DNA of 64,000 nucleotides from assembly GCF_000346465.2 (NCBI RefSeq), contig NC_034014.1, forward strand, positions 22,950,522-23,014,521, given 5' to 3'. The translations under genes and the position numbers were made by a program. The stretch is from Prunus persica (lineage: Eukaryota; Streptophyta; Magnoliopsida; Rosales; Rosaceae). Under the pieces are notes generated by a model. It did not search any database and was not told the origin of the DNA. It was given only the letters and a program-made list of their open reading frames with translations. Of the stretch, positions 24,150-35,793 are shown piece by piece (positions within the stretch are counted from its first letter, which is position 1; each line of letters opens with the position of its first letter).

Positions 24150-26794
24150 AGATTGAGATCGGGAGCTGCTGGTACCTGAAATGGAACAAGGACGGTGTTA
24201 TTTCGTTGTAATGTTGTCCTTATTATTTAAATCTTTTGTCCACCGTTGTGTTCATTATTACAGATCTAGAAGAAGAATTCATATTTATTTACCATTTATT
24301 TATCTTTAAAAAACCACTTTTATTAATTTATCCTTTGTATTCTTTTGACACATCTCAATTCACTCGCTCCTTTGTCTTGGTGACTCTGACTTTACTCTTT
24401 CCCTTTACTTTCGGTTTGTTTTTATTGTTATGTTGGATCTAACCTAAGGCTCTTTTGATGGTTCGGCCTGGATTAGATTGGATTAGATTGGAGTAGAGTC
24501 CAAATCCTTATATTCCCATCCTTTGATGGATCGGTCTGGATTGAATTGGATTGGAGTATGTTTAGTTTAAAAGTTATTCGAGTATGTTTAGTTTAAAAGT
24601 CCATTCGAATAACGGTCGATATATTTCTCCAATTTAATTGGAATAGCTCAAGAAAAACATCGATCGAAAGTGATCTAGTGGCACTCCATCTTTATTTTGT
24701 TACAAGGATTTGCATCTCTAAATCTGATGGGATGGGTAAAAAAAGGGGGGTGGGCTGTAATTTGCGTCGTATAAAGTTTCTAATCTACATCTGTATTTTG
24801 TACGGTTGTAATTCAATTTGGATAATGAATGTGTTTCAAATCTGGTTTTGTGGTCATGTTTGCAACGCCGACATTTATATTGCACCCCATCCTGAATGCA
24901 TGAGCAGTAAATAGTACCATGGGTTGGGCCAAGAAGAAGTTCATAAGTAGGTTAAAATGGTAAATTCATGTGTTTCTTTTTGGGTGCATTGATCACTGGA
25001 TATGATCAAACCCATTGATCTGTACCTTTTATTTTATGTGCCAGTTATAATATTTTGCATGCTGGCATTATTTCCTGGAAATGATAGAAGATTTCCATTT
25101 ACAAAATGAAATGTGATTGGTGACCAGAAGAAACTAGAAAGAAAGAAAGAAAGAACAAGAATCTTTTTCCTTCCAGCTGCAAGTCATTCTGTCATCATTT
25201 CTACTTTCAACCGACCATGAAGATGAAGATGAAGCTAAATATGGTGGACATACCAGGCTCAGTGGTGAGGGAGAGGATGGAAAAATTGGTTACAAGTTAC
25301 AAGTATGATTTGAAAATTTCCAATATAAACAAAAAAGAATAAAATTACGAAAATAATCCAAGGATTATAATAGTTGGTACTCGTAGTATTAAGTTGTTTT
25401 TTATATATCAAGCGATAGTATAAATTATTATAATTTAATTTAATTTATGAGAAGAAAAATTCAAATTTAAATACAAAAAGACTGTCTCAGCCAATTGCCG
25501 TAACCCAAATACGTGCATATTAGTAGTAATGAGAAAATTCCAGATGCAACGATACTTCAATTCCAAAAGTTGTCTTGAGGGGAAAGGAATCCCAAAATGA
25601 TGTAAAATAAGTGTTGCCAAATCATTCATTTTTATATAAAAATATATTTCCATTTTAAAGTGATGTAATAGAATGAGCACTAGGACTACAACATCGATCT
25701 GGTGATTGGAGGAGAAAAACTTTGAATATACAAATCATCTCTTCACGTTTTTCTCCTTTGTAGGAAATAGGATTGTGCTGTCTTTAACACGTCACTTTCT
25801 TTAAGCCCATCCAATTATAATTGAGAAAAAAAACCCATATCATTCATTGCCATTGGGACCATCATATATATATATATATATATATAAATATTTGGGTGGG
25901 TCAATGGACCACCTTCATTTTTCTTGAAAATTCTGAGAGATTGAGTTAGTCATGAGAAGCACCACCAGCGCCGGTTCTCTCTCTACCACCTTAATCCTTA
26001 TGTCATATTTCTATATAATACAATTTATGGAACGACACAGGTAGTTTCATGGAAACTTCCCTTTTTTAAAAAAATCTTCCCCAAAACGAGGCTGAAATTT
26101 TTGGCTGCAACGAATTTCGTACCCTATTTTCTCTCACCAAGAGAGGTACACAGAAAGTGAAATATGAAACTCGTTACACCCAAATTCTTCACTATTCAAA
26201 GACACGTCATGAATTTTGTTCGATACAGTCGCCATCCAAAACTAAAAGAGAAAAATAAATGGAAAATATCTAGGTTAATGATATTTAGAGATAGCACGTG
26301 CAAATGCAATTATACAATCCAAAATTAATGCAATATGCTAACATTATTAAGAAACCAATCGACTCCTTTTAATATGGAGTTAATTATACCAATATGGTTT
26401 AATTTAGTAAATAAAAGTCTCGACTTGCAAATTAATAATTTTATATTTAAAATCTCATAATTCTATTATAATGTGTGGAAAAAATTCACTAACCTCTTGT
26501 TTTTAGACTATTATTTGTATTTTACAAAAATGAGGATTGAATTGCCACCGCCTTTTTGTGTTTTGTAGCATTTGGGCAAGCAGGACAAATATGCCGAGGT
26601 GATGTGAACACTGTGCTTATCTGTTTCCTTTCTTTTTTGACATGTGGTTCTCCTTTCAGAGTGTCCACTTCACTTGTTCCGTACGTTGTCCCATCAGCAC
26701 ATGTCTCACGGGACCTCTATTTACTCACACTACTCTCCCATTGCATTTGCACTCAGAAAACCAGACAAGAAGAAGAAGAAGAAGCAGAGGAGTC
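24150..26794. other. Intergenic region between AGP and LRR-WD40 genes
   Basis: AGP 3' UTR, then AT-rich DNA. A 27-base tandem duplication containing GTATGTTTAGTTTAAAAGT lies at about 24555-24608, and an (AT)n tract at about 25865-25886. The last 200 bases before 26795 form the WD40-gene promoter and 5' UTR with an (AAG)n tract. No coding gene seen. Confidence 0.6.
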
Positions 26795-29700
26795 ATGGCT
26801 ATCTCCAGCTTACAAGCTCGGTATCTCTCTGCTGCTGCTTTTTGTAGGGTTTTTTTTTTTTTCGGTTAGCAATTGCTGACCACCATTTTAGCTAGGAAAG
26901 ACAACTGCTGAGAAAAAGAAAAAAAAACTAACCATCTTTTTAATTATACCGGTTATAATCTACAAACAACTCTCACAGATTATCTGGGAATTTTGGGAGA
27001 TGATTAGTAGACTACTTTGAAATATATATCTCTTTCTGGGTTTACAGAGAATGAAACTGTTTTGGTAGATACCCAGATGTCCAATTACACTGATTTAGAA
27101 CAAAGATCATTTCTTTTTCTCGTAAGTTGGCCAAAAATTTATAATTCTTTGTTGTTATGTTTTCGTTGGCTTCGAACTGCCATTTCACAAAGGAACTCTG
27201 CCCTCTCGTCACGCTTGCCGACAACCCGCTTTCTATCCCCCCAACCAAATTTGAGTCATGATCTGTTATGTAATGCAAAAGATGGTGGAACGATTCTAGA
27301 ACTGACCTGAGTGCCTTGATGCATATGCTCTTTTGTAATTGTTATATTTTTAGTAAAGACTTTGTTACTTAAATTAGTATTTTTATTCTTTTTAATTTAT
27401 TTATTTTATTAACTCCCTTGTTGGATGCTCACGCCAGGTACCTTGACTCTTGCAAAAAGCATGAGGTGCAACCCAATTCAGCAGTTCTAGCATGGTTTAC
27501 TCAGGTCAGGTCTTAGATTAAAAAATTTGCTTTCACTTTGACCTGCTCTGCTTTTGATCATATAAAATTGGTAGTGTTCTAACAAATTGCTTTTACTATA
27601 TAGTAAATTTCTACTTTCTTTTAATATTGTTCAGGCCAAAATTCGGAGCTCCCGCAATGAGAAGTGTAGAATAACAATTTCGCTAGATCAGCTAAAGGAT
27701 GCCGATATTTTGCCTCTAACCAACGTACTTTTGTCAAGTGACTCTGCTGATATTGATGCTGTTGATATATTTCTGGAATTCGATAGTGACTTGGCTAAAG
27801 AAAATGTTATGGCTTTGATACATGCTGTCAATCAAAAGCTTCAAGTTGTTGATCTCCGGGATTTGTCGTTGGGGAACGAATTTCTAGGGTATGTATTAGC
27901 AATTTCCAGTATTGAGAATTTATTTGTTGGGTTATTTTCACATTCAATATCAGTATCTTCTATTTCCTTTCATTTGAGGTCAATTATAAAAATGGAATAA
28001 AAGTCTCTTAACTTTTTCATGTGGATACTGTCTTTAAGTGGATACCGCAATGTACTTTTATATGATATTGTTTTATGTTCATTTCTGGAATTACTTTTTC
28101 AGCTTACATGATTGTGAAGCTTGATTCCATGTGCCGATGAAGTCTACATGTTTGTTTAGGAAATAACTTGTCTGTTGTTGTAACGAATCTACGACAAGAT
28201 TAACAAGTGTAGTATTGTATATCTTATATAAATAGAACTTTTGACTTGTTCCATTGATTTGGATTCTCCCCAGGGATCTCTTCCAGGGTTGCTTGGCTTG
28301 CCAGGTCTTCAACTTGAGGTCTACTCATGTCCAGAAACTCAACATTGCTGGAAGCTTTTTGCGGCTGCACACCCTCAATCTGGACTTTTGTACTTCACTT
28401 GCTAGTTTGCACAAGGACTGTTTTTCTTGCATGCCAAATTTGATGCGTCTCTCAATGTGTGAGACAAGAATTGCAAATCTCCTGACAACCACTGGTGTTC
28501 TATCAAAACTTCCTGCTTTGATGGAATTACGGTTCCAAAGTTGTTTGTGTTGCAATGACACTGGGCCATGTCCTGATTTACAAAGACAGCACAACTTACA
28601 GAGTGAGGTAAGTACATAGCATGATTATAATTTTATGTGGTTATGAAATTGCTATTTGTTGGTGATGGATTTAACAGTTTATTTAATATGTCTTTGGCAA
28701 ATTGTAGGTTCAAGAAAAAGACGGGTTTCTTGCGAGTGACCTTAAGAATGCCACTTTTACATTAAAGTATATAACTCATCATCGTTCACCCCTATGCTTT
28801 GAGAAACATTACTGGGATTACATGATTTCATCACTCCCTGGTTTGGAAGTTTTGGATAATTTTCCTATTAGAAAGATGGAAAAGGAATTGGCCATGATGG
28901 CCTCGGCAAAATACTATGAATATTTGCCTTATAATAGACAGCTCAAAGAAAGTGTTGTTAGTGTTTTGCATAAGCGTGAAATGGGAACAAATGGTGTACA
29001 TTGCCAAAAACCATTTAAGCCAAAACAGCTGCATCCTTATCGGAATGGCCAGAATTTTTTCTTAAGGTCCCTTTGCGCTGCCAAACTTGGGTCTTCAATG
29101 TGGCCACTCTTACATCCACTGTCTAACTTTAGCCACACATTTAAAGCAGAGAGTAAGAAGCTTCGTCCAAGGCAATTTGAGTACCATCCATCAAACCCTA
29201 GTCTTATGGTTTTTGGAACCCTGGATGGTGAAGTAATTGTTGTCAACCATGAAAATGGGAAGATTGTTGGTTATGTCCCCTCCATTGGAGCAATGAGCAG
29301 TGTCTTGGGGCTTTGTTGGCTCAATAAAAATCCATCCAAGGTATGTGATTTCTTGTATGCATTAACAGTCTAGGCTGTGTTTCTGGTGTTTGTCAAAGCA
29401 TTATCAATTGTAATTCATATATTCTCAGAGAATTTATATTATCTGGTACTATATGCAAACCTAATAATGTGCCAGAATCCAATGTTACACTAAAATAATA
29501 CTTGGGCTGTGCATTTGGTGTATTATGAATCCTAAACGTCTCCCGAACTTAAGATATAATATAACTGTGGGAGAGTGTTTAAGTTTATTATAACCCTTTG
29601 GAATACTATTAATATGCATTACCTGGCATGATTAAGTCCTCTTTCATGCTTAATCCTGGTACATCATGAAAGTGGACAAACCAGACAGTCTGTTTGACCT

Positions 29701-31139
29701 ACTGCTGCGCTTGTTTGGCCAGCTCACTTGCAGATGCACACAGTGACACAGACAAACATGTATATATGGATATACAAACTCTAGTATAGACCATCATAAT
29801 ACTCAGGGCTGCCGATGCTTTTCTCTTACTCAAATGCAAAAAGTGGTTGTATTTGTAATCCCCTTGTTAATGTTTTTCTTACCCATTTTCCCATTTGTGT
29901 TGAAAAAATAGCTTGTTGCTGGTTCAGATAATGGTTCCTTGAAGTTGCTTGACATCAATTATATGTCACCAGAAGTTTCAGACTCCTGTTGCAGCTCTAG
30001 TGTTGCAACTTTTGACGATTTCGAGCAATTGACTTCTCTTCATGTAAATTCAACTGATAACCAGCTTCTTGCTAGTGGGTACTCAAAAGGTGTTGCTCTA
30101 TATGACATAGCGAGTGGAAGACGTATACAGCAGTTCACTAATATTCACCAAGAACCAATCAATGTTGCCAAATTTGCCCACCATTCCCCTTACATGTTTG
30201 CTACTTCATCATTTGACCATGATGTGAAGATGTGGGATTTGAGACAGAACCCAATGCGGCCTTGCTATACAGCTTCAAGCTCAAGAGGAAACGTGATGGT
30301 TTGCTTTTCTCCTGACGACCTTTATTTGCTTGTTTCAGCCGTTGACAATGAGGTACAGTACAGTAAGGTGCACTTTTGTCTATTGCTGTAGGCAAAAATG
30401 AGCAGATAACTTTTATGTGTTGTCACTTTCCAGGTTAAGCAACTTTTGGCAGCAGATGGGAAGCTCCACATGAATTTTGATATAGCTTCTACAGGAAGTT
30501 CTCATAATTATACCCGTTCATATTACATGAATGGAAGGGACTATATTGTCAGTGGTAGTTGTGATGAGGATGTAGTTCGCATCTGCTGTGCTCAAACTGG
30601 AAGGAGACTTAGGGATGTTTATTTGGAGGTAATCTATTGGATGAAACTTGTTATTTTCACAGGGAAAGCTTTTTACTTGTGCTCACCACTCTGCTCCTTT
30701 GCAGGATAAGGAGTCAGGAAATTCATTATTTGTGCAGTCCTTACGGGGTGATCCGTTCAGGGTAAGTTCTGCTGCAAATGTGATGCATGGTTAGTTCTTT
30801 GGTTGTGTTCTGTATGATTTTCTTCATAAGGGCTTTGGAAATGTTCTGTTACCAAATATCCACTGATGCAAAATTGCTACTATTTCTTTTATTGTGTTCA
30901 CTATAACAGCATTTTCACATGAGTATATTAGCAACCTCTACGCGTCCAAGCTCTAAGTGTGAGATTATAAAGGTAATGTTAATGTGCACCCATCATTTGT
31001 GTTGTTTTGGACGGTTTTGAAGGGGATGGCTAAAATAGTGTTGGAATTTACGCAGGTCAATTTACTTGGATCAAGTTACTATGCAGAAGAATATTCTTAT
31101 GGCCAATGTTTACACCCTTCCTGCTGTCAGGGAGGCTGA
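26795..31139 (+). CDS. LRR and WD40 repeat protein, 10 exons
   Basis: Exons 26795-26820, 27438-27504, 27635-27888, 28274-28607, 28708-29340, 29912-30352, 30434-30628, 30705-30761, 30910-30972, 31056-31139; phases agree and give 717 residues. The N-terminal half has leucine-rich repeats (KLQVVDLRDLSLGNEF, HVQKLNIAGSFLRLHTLNLD, NLMRLSMCETRIANLL). The C-terminal half is a WD40 propeller: RQFEYHPSNPSLMVFGTLDG starts blade 1, followed by LVAGSDNGSLKLLDINY, TSSFDHDVKMWDLRQ and IVSGSCDEDVVRICC. The DVKMWDLRQ repeat carries the WDxR feature of DDB1-binding proteins, so a CUL4-DDB1 substrate receptor role is possible but inferred. Similar plant proteins are annotated only as transducin/WD40 family. 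The very short first exon is supported by in-frame joining to RYLDSCKKHEVQPNSAVLAW and by splice phase. Confidence 0.85.
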
Positions 31140-31586
31140 TATATATGTTTGTGGTATGTTGTGCTTTTCTGTGTTTGTATCTGTGTATATGTGAGTGAGT
31201 TATTAAAAAGAAATATGGCAGCAGTTTGAGCAGACAACAAAACTTAGTATACTGTACATTGTTAGTTCTTCTACTCAAACTCAACATAATTCACTACTAT
31301 TTCGGCATCTATTTGTCTATAGAAATGGGATGACTGCCTGCAAAGACGACATATTTCATTGCAAGAATAACGAGAGAGCATGTAACAGAGCCTTTTGATG
31401 TGCTACTGCAATCATGCACGCGTCAAAATATATTGATATGAGTACGAACTAGACAAATGGGGCACGAGATACAAAACAATACCAAATTATTCCTTTGTCA
31501 TCTTCTTTCCCAAGCTCAGTACAGCAGCTAGACTCACAGGTATAAACTCTTCTTCCCACATTAACATAAGAAGCATTTTACAGGAC
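31140..31586. other. Convergent intergenic gap between LRR-WD40 gene and U-box fragment
   Basis: 3' UTRs of two converging frames. From about 31430 rightward the sequence aligns with DNA downstream of the PUB4-like gene (from about 35490), so the left end of the duplication falls here. Confidence 0.7.
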
Positions 31587-32590
31587 TCATTTACTTAAGA
31601 CTCTAAGGAGTGACTCTGCCTGCAAGAAAACCAAAAAACTTGGTTATGTTTAAACATAACTTGTAATATTCCATCATATAAAAACATTTTGCATCGTACC
31701 TTTTTTTGGGCCCTTGGGGTGCCATATTGTGACAATACCACTAAAGGCGGAACAGCTCCTTCCTGTTGCACCATACGGCAATATCTGTCACTACTTGTGC
31801 AGAGCTGTAGAAGAGCAGCAGCTGCATGCTCTTTCCCTTTTGCAGAACCCAACTCAACAGCTTCAACCAGACCAGGGATCCCACCTTCCTGACCAATTGC
31901 TGTCTTTCCCTCAGGTATTGTAGAAAGATTGGCTAAAACAGCCACTACCTTGTCAACCAGTCCAGCTGCTGGATCCATCAACTCCACTAGGTACTTTATA
32001 GCACCGGCTTGAACTATTGGACGTCGGTTCTCATGAAAAATTGACAAACTAAACAAAGCTGTGGCTGCATCTTTCCTCCCTCTGGGAGTCCCATTCCCCA
32101 GTAAATCAACTAGAGGCCCAATAGCCCCTGACCTTCCAATGCGAACCTTGTTGTCCTCAATCACCGAAAGGCTAAAGAGAGTGGCAGCTGAGTTTTCCTT
32201 GGCTTCAGCACCGCCTGTCTCAAGGACATGAATCAGAGGTTCAATTGCATTGGCAGCAGTAATTTCTGTCTTGTTCTCAACATTGATGGATAAGTTCAGA
32301 AGTGTTGTGACAGCATTTTCTTGAACCCTTTTGTCTGTAGACCGGAGCAAGTCCACCAACAAGCTAATGGCTCCACAGTTTGCAATAACAATCCGATTTT
32401 CCATACTCTGCTTTGCAAGCAGCCGGAGTTCAAATGTTGCATCTCTTTGAGCATCAAAAGAAGTGCCTTTCAAGTCCTCAACCAGATTACCTACTTGCGC
32501 TTCAATTAATCCAGAATTGTCTACTCTTGTTTCAATGGCAGGAGAAGATGTCTGTGGGACTAAGCTACCAGATGCTCGGCGCCGCCTCAT
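31587..32590 (-). pseudogene. Truncated ARM-only duplicate of the PUB4-like gene
   Basis: Exons 32590-31700 and 31619-31587 form a 307-codon frame that aligns throughout with the C-terminal armadillo half of the gene at 35794-39582 (shared LLAKQSMENRIVIANCGAIS, AEAKENSAATLFSLSVIEDN, LLGNGTPRGRKDAATALF). The U-box and N-terminal domain are absent. Homology continues upstream of this ATG to about 32645 (TELPTR is recognisable), but a net 4-base insertion shifts that part out of frame, so the only usable start is the internal ATG that corresponds to the Met in SQMWRRPSGSLVP of the parent. The last intron is conserved, so the copy came by DNA duplication, not reverse transcription. The C terminus differs, ending AESLLRVLSK. 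The ARM frame is intact, so it could still make a ligase-dead ARM protein; calling it a pseudogene is cautious. Confidence 0.75.
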
Positions 32591-33098
32591 TTGGCCTCAA
32601 GGGTCTTCTTGCCTCTGCTACCAATCTGGTTGGCAGCTCAGTTTTTATGTGTGAATGATGAATCTTGGTCTTTCCAAAATAAAGAAGAAGAAGAAGAAAA
32701 AGGCGTGAAGTTCAAATGAAAGCTCCATTTTGAATCCTTGGTTGACGATTCAGAAGACAACAGAGACACGTTACGTGGTTACATGCTAAAGAAGGCAGCC
32801 TTCCTTACTTCCTACGCGTCCTTTCGGTATTCTTATATATTGTAAAAAAAATTCTTGCTTATAATTTGCGTTAGAATATTGGAATAAGAAATGGGAGTTT
32901 ATTTTGCCACTCTCATTTTCTCCACTTACCCTCCTTTTTGTTTTTTTAATATTTTTTAATCAATTTTTATTTTTTGGTTCTCTCTCTTCTCTATTCTACC
33001 CTTACCTTACATTAAATTCTTTTTACTTCACTTTTTTATTTTTTATTTTTCTTTATATTTAATTTTTCAACTTGTATTTTTTTTCCTTTAATCTAATA

Positions 33099-33387
33099 CT
33101 AGCCTCTCTGCACGCACTTCTGCGCTTGCGAGAGGCTTTTTAAAAAAAATAAGTAAATTTATTTTAGAATTAAAAAAGATAATGGGTAGTTGTGTTCCAT
33201 AAAAATAGGATCCATTATCTGCTTTTTCTTTTTTTTTTAAATTTTTTTAAATATGAAAAAGTGTGAATTTACCATATTATCCTCATTTAATTAATAATTT
33301 AAATTCTTAATGTTTGTATTAACCAAGGACATTTTCTGGTATTTTGAATGTTTCACCATTCTCTGTCTTTTGCTTTATATATATAGA
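33099..33387 (-). mobile_element. Short non-autonomous Helitron-like element
   Basis: On the minus strand it starts TCTATATATATAAAGCAAAA and ends in CTAG followed by T. Just before the end lies a hairpin-capable GC-rich segment (GCAAGCGC, AGAA, GTGCGTGC) followed by a short spacer AGAGAGG and then CTAG. A TC start, a 3' hairpin and a CTRR end are Helitron hallmarks, and it lacks TIRs or a target duplication. Expected insertion between A and T is satisfied only on the 3' side, so the exact 5' base may be off by a few positions. 289 bases, no ORF. Confidence 0.65.
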
Positions 33388-34110
33388 AGAAATAATTAAC
33401 AATGTATATTTATCTAGGCAAGATTGTATGGTCCACCTGCTGCAAAAACTCATGCCCCATGAATAAACCTTGCAGTGATGGTGTTTTTTATTTTGTTTTC
33501 AAAAGATACAAATTTTAGGTGGCCACTAGACTGAATGACATCGTGTTTTGCGCCAAGTCATTTTTAAAAAATGGCATCGTATTTAATTCCTAGCACAAAA
33601 TGGCTTTTTTGCATCGTTTTGGTGCCAAATCATTTTAAAAAATAAGGGATGCGCAGCAGAGCTACTGTAGTGAGACATTTCGTCGAGCAGCTGGTAGGCG
33701 TCTCCAAGGGATCACACCAGCAGCTCACCATAACCTCTACAGCCATTTCCATGGATTCCAAGACCCCATGGTAGCTACGTCACTGCCTATTACCCAACAC
33801 AGAAACTAACTCAAAAACAAAAAACAAAACATGATAAACTCCCAGAAAATTTCCCATTCTTATATGACAACCCAAAGTTCCACTACTACCTGGAAAAACG
33901 CCTATTAGAGCGATTCCATCCGTTGTCCAGCCTGAGGGCAGGAGGGGGCCCAAGGCCGTTTTGCGCCTTCTAGCAGGCCAATATTGCCCGGGCAAGCTGC
34001 AGATCCCATGTAACCGGGCCAGCCCGAGGGCGAAACAAGCCTGTGCTCCAGCTCGAGGGCAGTTGACGTCATGGCTGACGTCATCACCCGGATTCAAATT
34101 TTTTTTCTTT

Positions 34111-34119
34111 CTATAAATA
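34111..34119 (+). promoter_or_regulatory. TATA box upstream of the decayed transposon ORF
   Basis: CTATAAATA lies 103-111 bases upstream of the ATG at 34222, followed by a CT-rich leader, as expected for the promoter of the transposon gene that starts there. Confidence 0.5.
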
Positions 34120-34221
34120 CATACCAATGTTGTTCACTTTCAACACCAAATCCTCATACATTTTCTTCTCATTCTATTAATTTTCACTTCCTACACAATT
34201 TTCATTTTTATTCACCATCTT

Positions 34222-34500
34222 ATGGCATCTTCCATCGAAGCCGGAGGGACATGGACAACCATGGAAGATATTTTGTTGGGTCCAAGTTGGTCATTGTCCG
34301 GGCAATGAGATGAAATTTTGTCATATGTTGAGAAAAATTCTTACTGAATTTTGTGAAATATCAGGTTCCGCTCGTACGGAAATGGCCTTGACTAGTATGT
34401 GGAAAATTTTGAATAAAGAGTTAAGGAAATAGAGAAATCCGTTGGGAAAAGTAAGGGACAACCATCGAAGCGGCAAAAATCTTGGCAAGAAGGTAAATTA
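34222..34500 (+). pseudogene. Decayed trihelix/NAM-associated ORF of a PIF/Harbinger-type transposon
   Basis: The ATG at 34222 gives MASSIEAGGTWTTMEDILLG then a stop after WSLSGQ. In another frame the same stretch continues GNEMKFCHMLRKILTEFCEI, SGSARTEMALTSMWKILNKE and LRK, then an in-frame TAG. These blocks match plant proteins usually annotated as glutathione S-transferase T3-like or NAM-associated, which are ORF1-type DNA-binding proteins of Harbinger-like transposons (GNEMKF..MW...H.EFC, SR(W)KILNKEL). At least one frameshift or deletion and one stop make it dead. No transposase remnant was recognised nearby. Confidence 0.65.
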
Positions 34501-34761
34501 TTTGTAATTTCGGTTTTATTAAATTTAATGTCTTAATTCTTTTTTATGTTTCTTGCATTTCCAATATTTTTTTTTAAATATTTCGTTTATTTTCAATTTT
34601 TTTTTAATGTGTCTTGCATTTTTAATATCTTTTTGTTAATAGTTTAGGTAAAAATAAATAAAAATAAAAACTAAAAGTAAATAGTAACAGCTTTTGCCTT
34701 CCCTTACTCTTTGTTATGACAAATAGGTGGAAGTACTCTTAAGCATAAGATCTTAGTAAGA

Positions 34762-35105
34762 AACAATGCTATTAGTTCACTGATAGCTTGTATCCAGGAC
34801 ATAAGGGGTGACACCAAAACAGATTTCAATGGGGTACTTTACCATGAGATGACACATAAATGGCAGTGTCATTGAAATCGTCAAGCTCCAGGTGGATTGA
34901 TAGAAGGGATTGCAGACTATGTGAGGTTGAAGGCGGATTATGTGCCCAATAGGTGGGCAAAACGGGTGAAGGTCAAAGTTGGAAACTAGGTTCTTCAGTG
35001 ACTGCAAGGTTCCTGTTCCTGAAGTATTGCAATGGTCTTCAACAACAAGGGTCTTTGGCTGAACTCAACAAGAAGATGAGAGATGGCTATAGTGACAACT
35101 TCTTT
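34762..35105 (+). pseudogene. Basic secretory protein (BSP) family fragment, frameshifted
   Basis: Three frames must be combined to follow the family: DFNGVLYHEMTHKWQCH then stop; RQAPGGLIEGIADYVRLKAD with YVPNRWAKR; and VTARFL, KYCNGLQQQGSLAELNKKMR, DGYSDNFF. Plant basic secretory proteins (NtPRp27-like, peptidase-of-plants-and-bacteria domain) have GVLYHEMTHVWQWNG, APGGLIEGIADYVRLKA and LNKKMRDGYSD in this order. The HEMTH zinc-binding motif survives. The 5' half with the signal peptide and the last residues are missing. It probably arrived by duplication or transposon capture from another locus. Confidence 0.8.
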
Positions 35106-35793
35106 TTTTATTTATATTTTTTTTTGTTTCACTTTTCTTTATTTTAGTTATCAAAACATTAATGTAGGGTCAGGGTATAATAGGAAAGAGAAATATTAAA
35201 AAAAATAACAAAATTATTTTAAAAATATTAAAAAAACAAAAGGGTGTGTAAGTGAAGAAAATGAGAGTGGAAAAATCAACTCCCTAAGAAATCAACAGTG
35301 TTGTAAAAGAACATGTATGTTGAAAGAAAAAAAAGTAATTGATGGCAGCCGAAACACATTTAGACGCTGCATTAAGAAAACTAAAATCAACAGCCTTGTG
35401 AAATATCAATGAAACCACACATTAAAATATAATAAAATGTTTACCAAAAAAAAAGAAAAAATAAGTATATATATATAATGTCCACATGAAATACTCAAAT
35501 GGGGGCACAACATAAGCAATACCAAATTTCTCATTTGTCATCATCATCTTGTCTGAGCACAGAGCAACAACTAGACTTACAGGTATAAACTTTTCTTCCC
35601 AAATTCACAGCAGTACTTTACAGAAATCATACAAATCCTCTATGAATCATTTGTCTTTCCTCTTTTTTACAAATCAAATTAAATCCACACAAGAAAACCC
35701 TCAATTGAATTATTTTGCACCAACCAATTTACACATTATCTATAGAAGAAGCTGACACAAAACCTCGGCTGACACCAAACACTATTTTTTCAA

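Larger units (their letters stand above)
32646..35793. other. Transposon-rich spacer between the two U-box copies, plus 3' flank of the intact gene
   Basis: AT-rich DNA carrying a short Helitron, a promoter-like and GC-rich block at 33640-34110, a decayed transposon ORF and a broken basic-secretory-protein fragment, listed separately. The right part (about 35490-35793) is the 3' region of the PUB4-like gene. Confidence 0.7.

Noticed and set aside
33780..34127. 115-residue frame on the minus strand in the GC-rich block at 33.9-34.1 kb
   Set aside because: Antisense to the apparent promoter and leader of the decayed transposon ORF; no domain seen.
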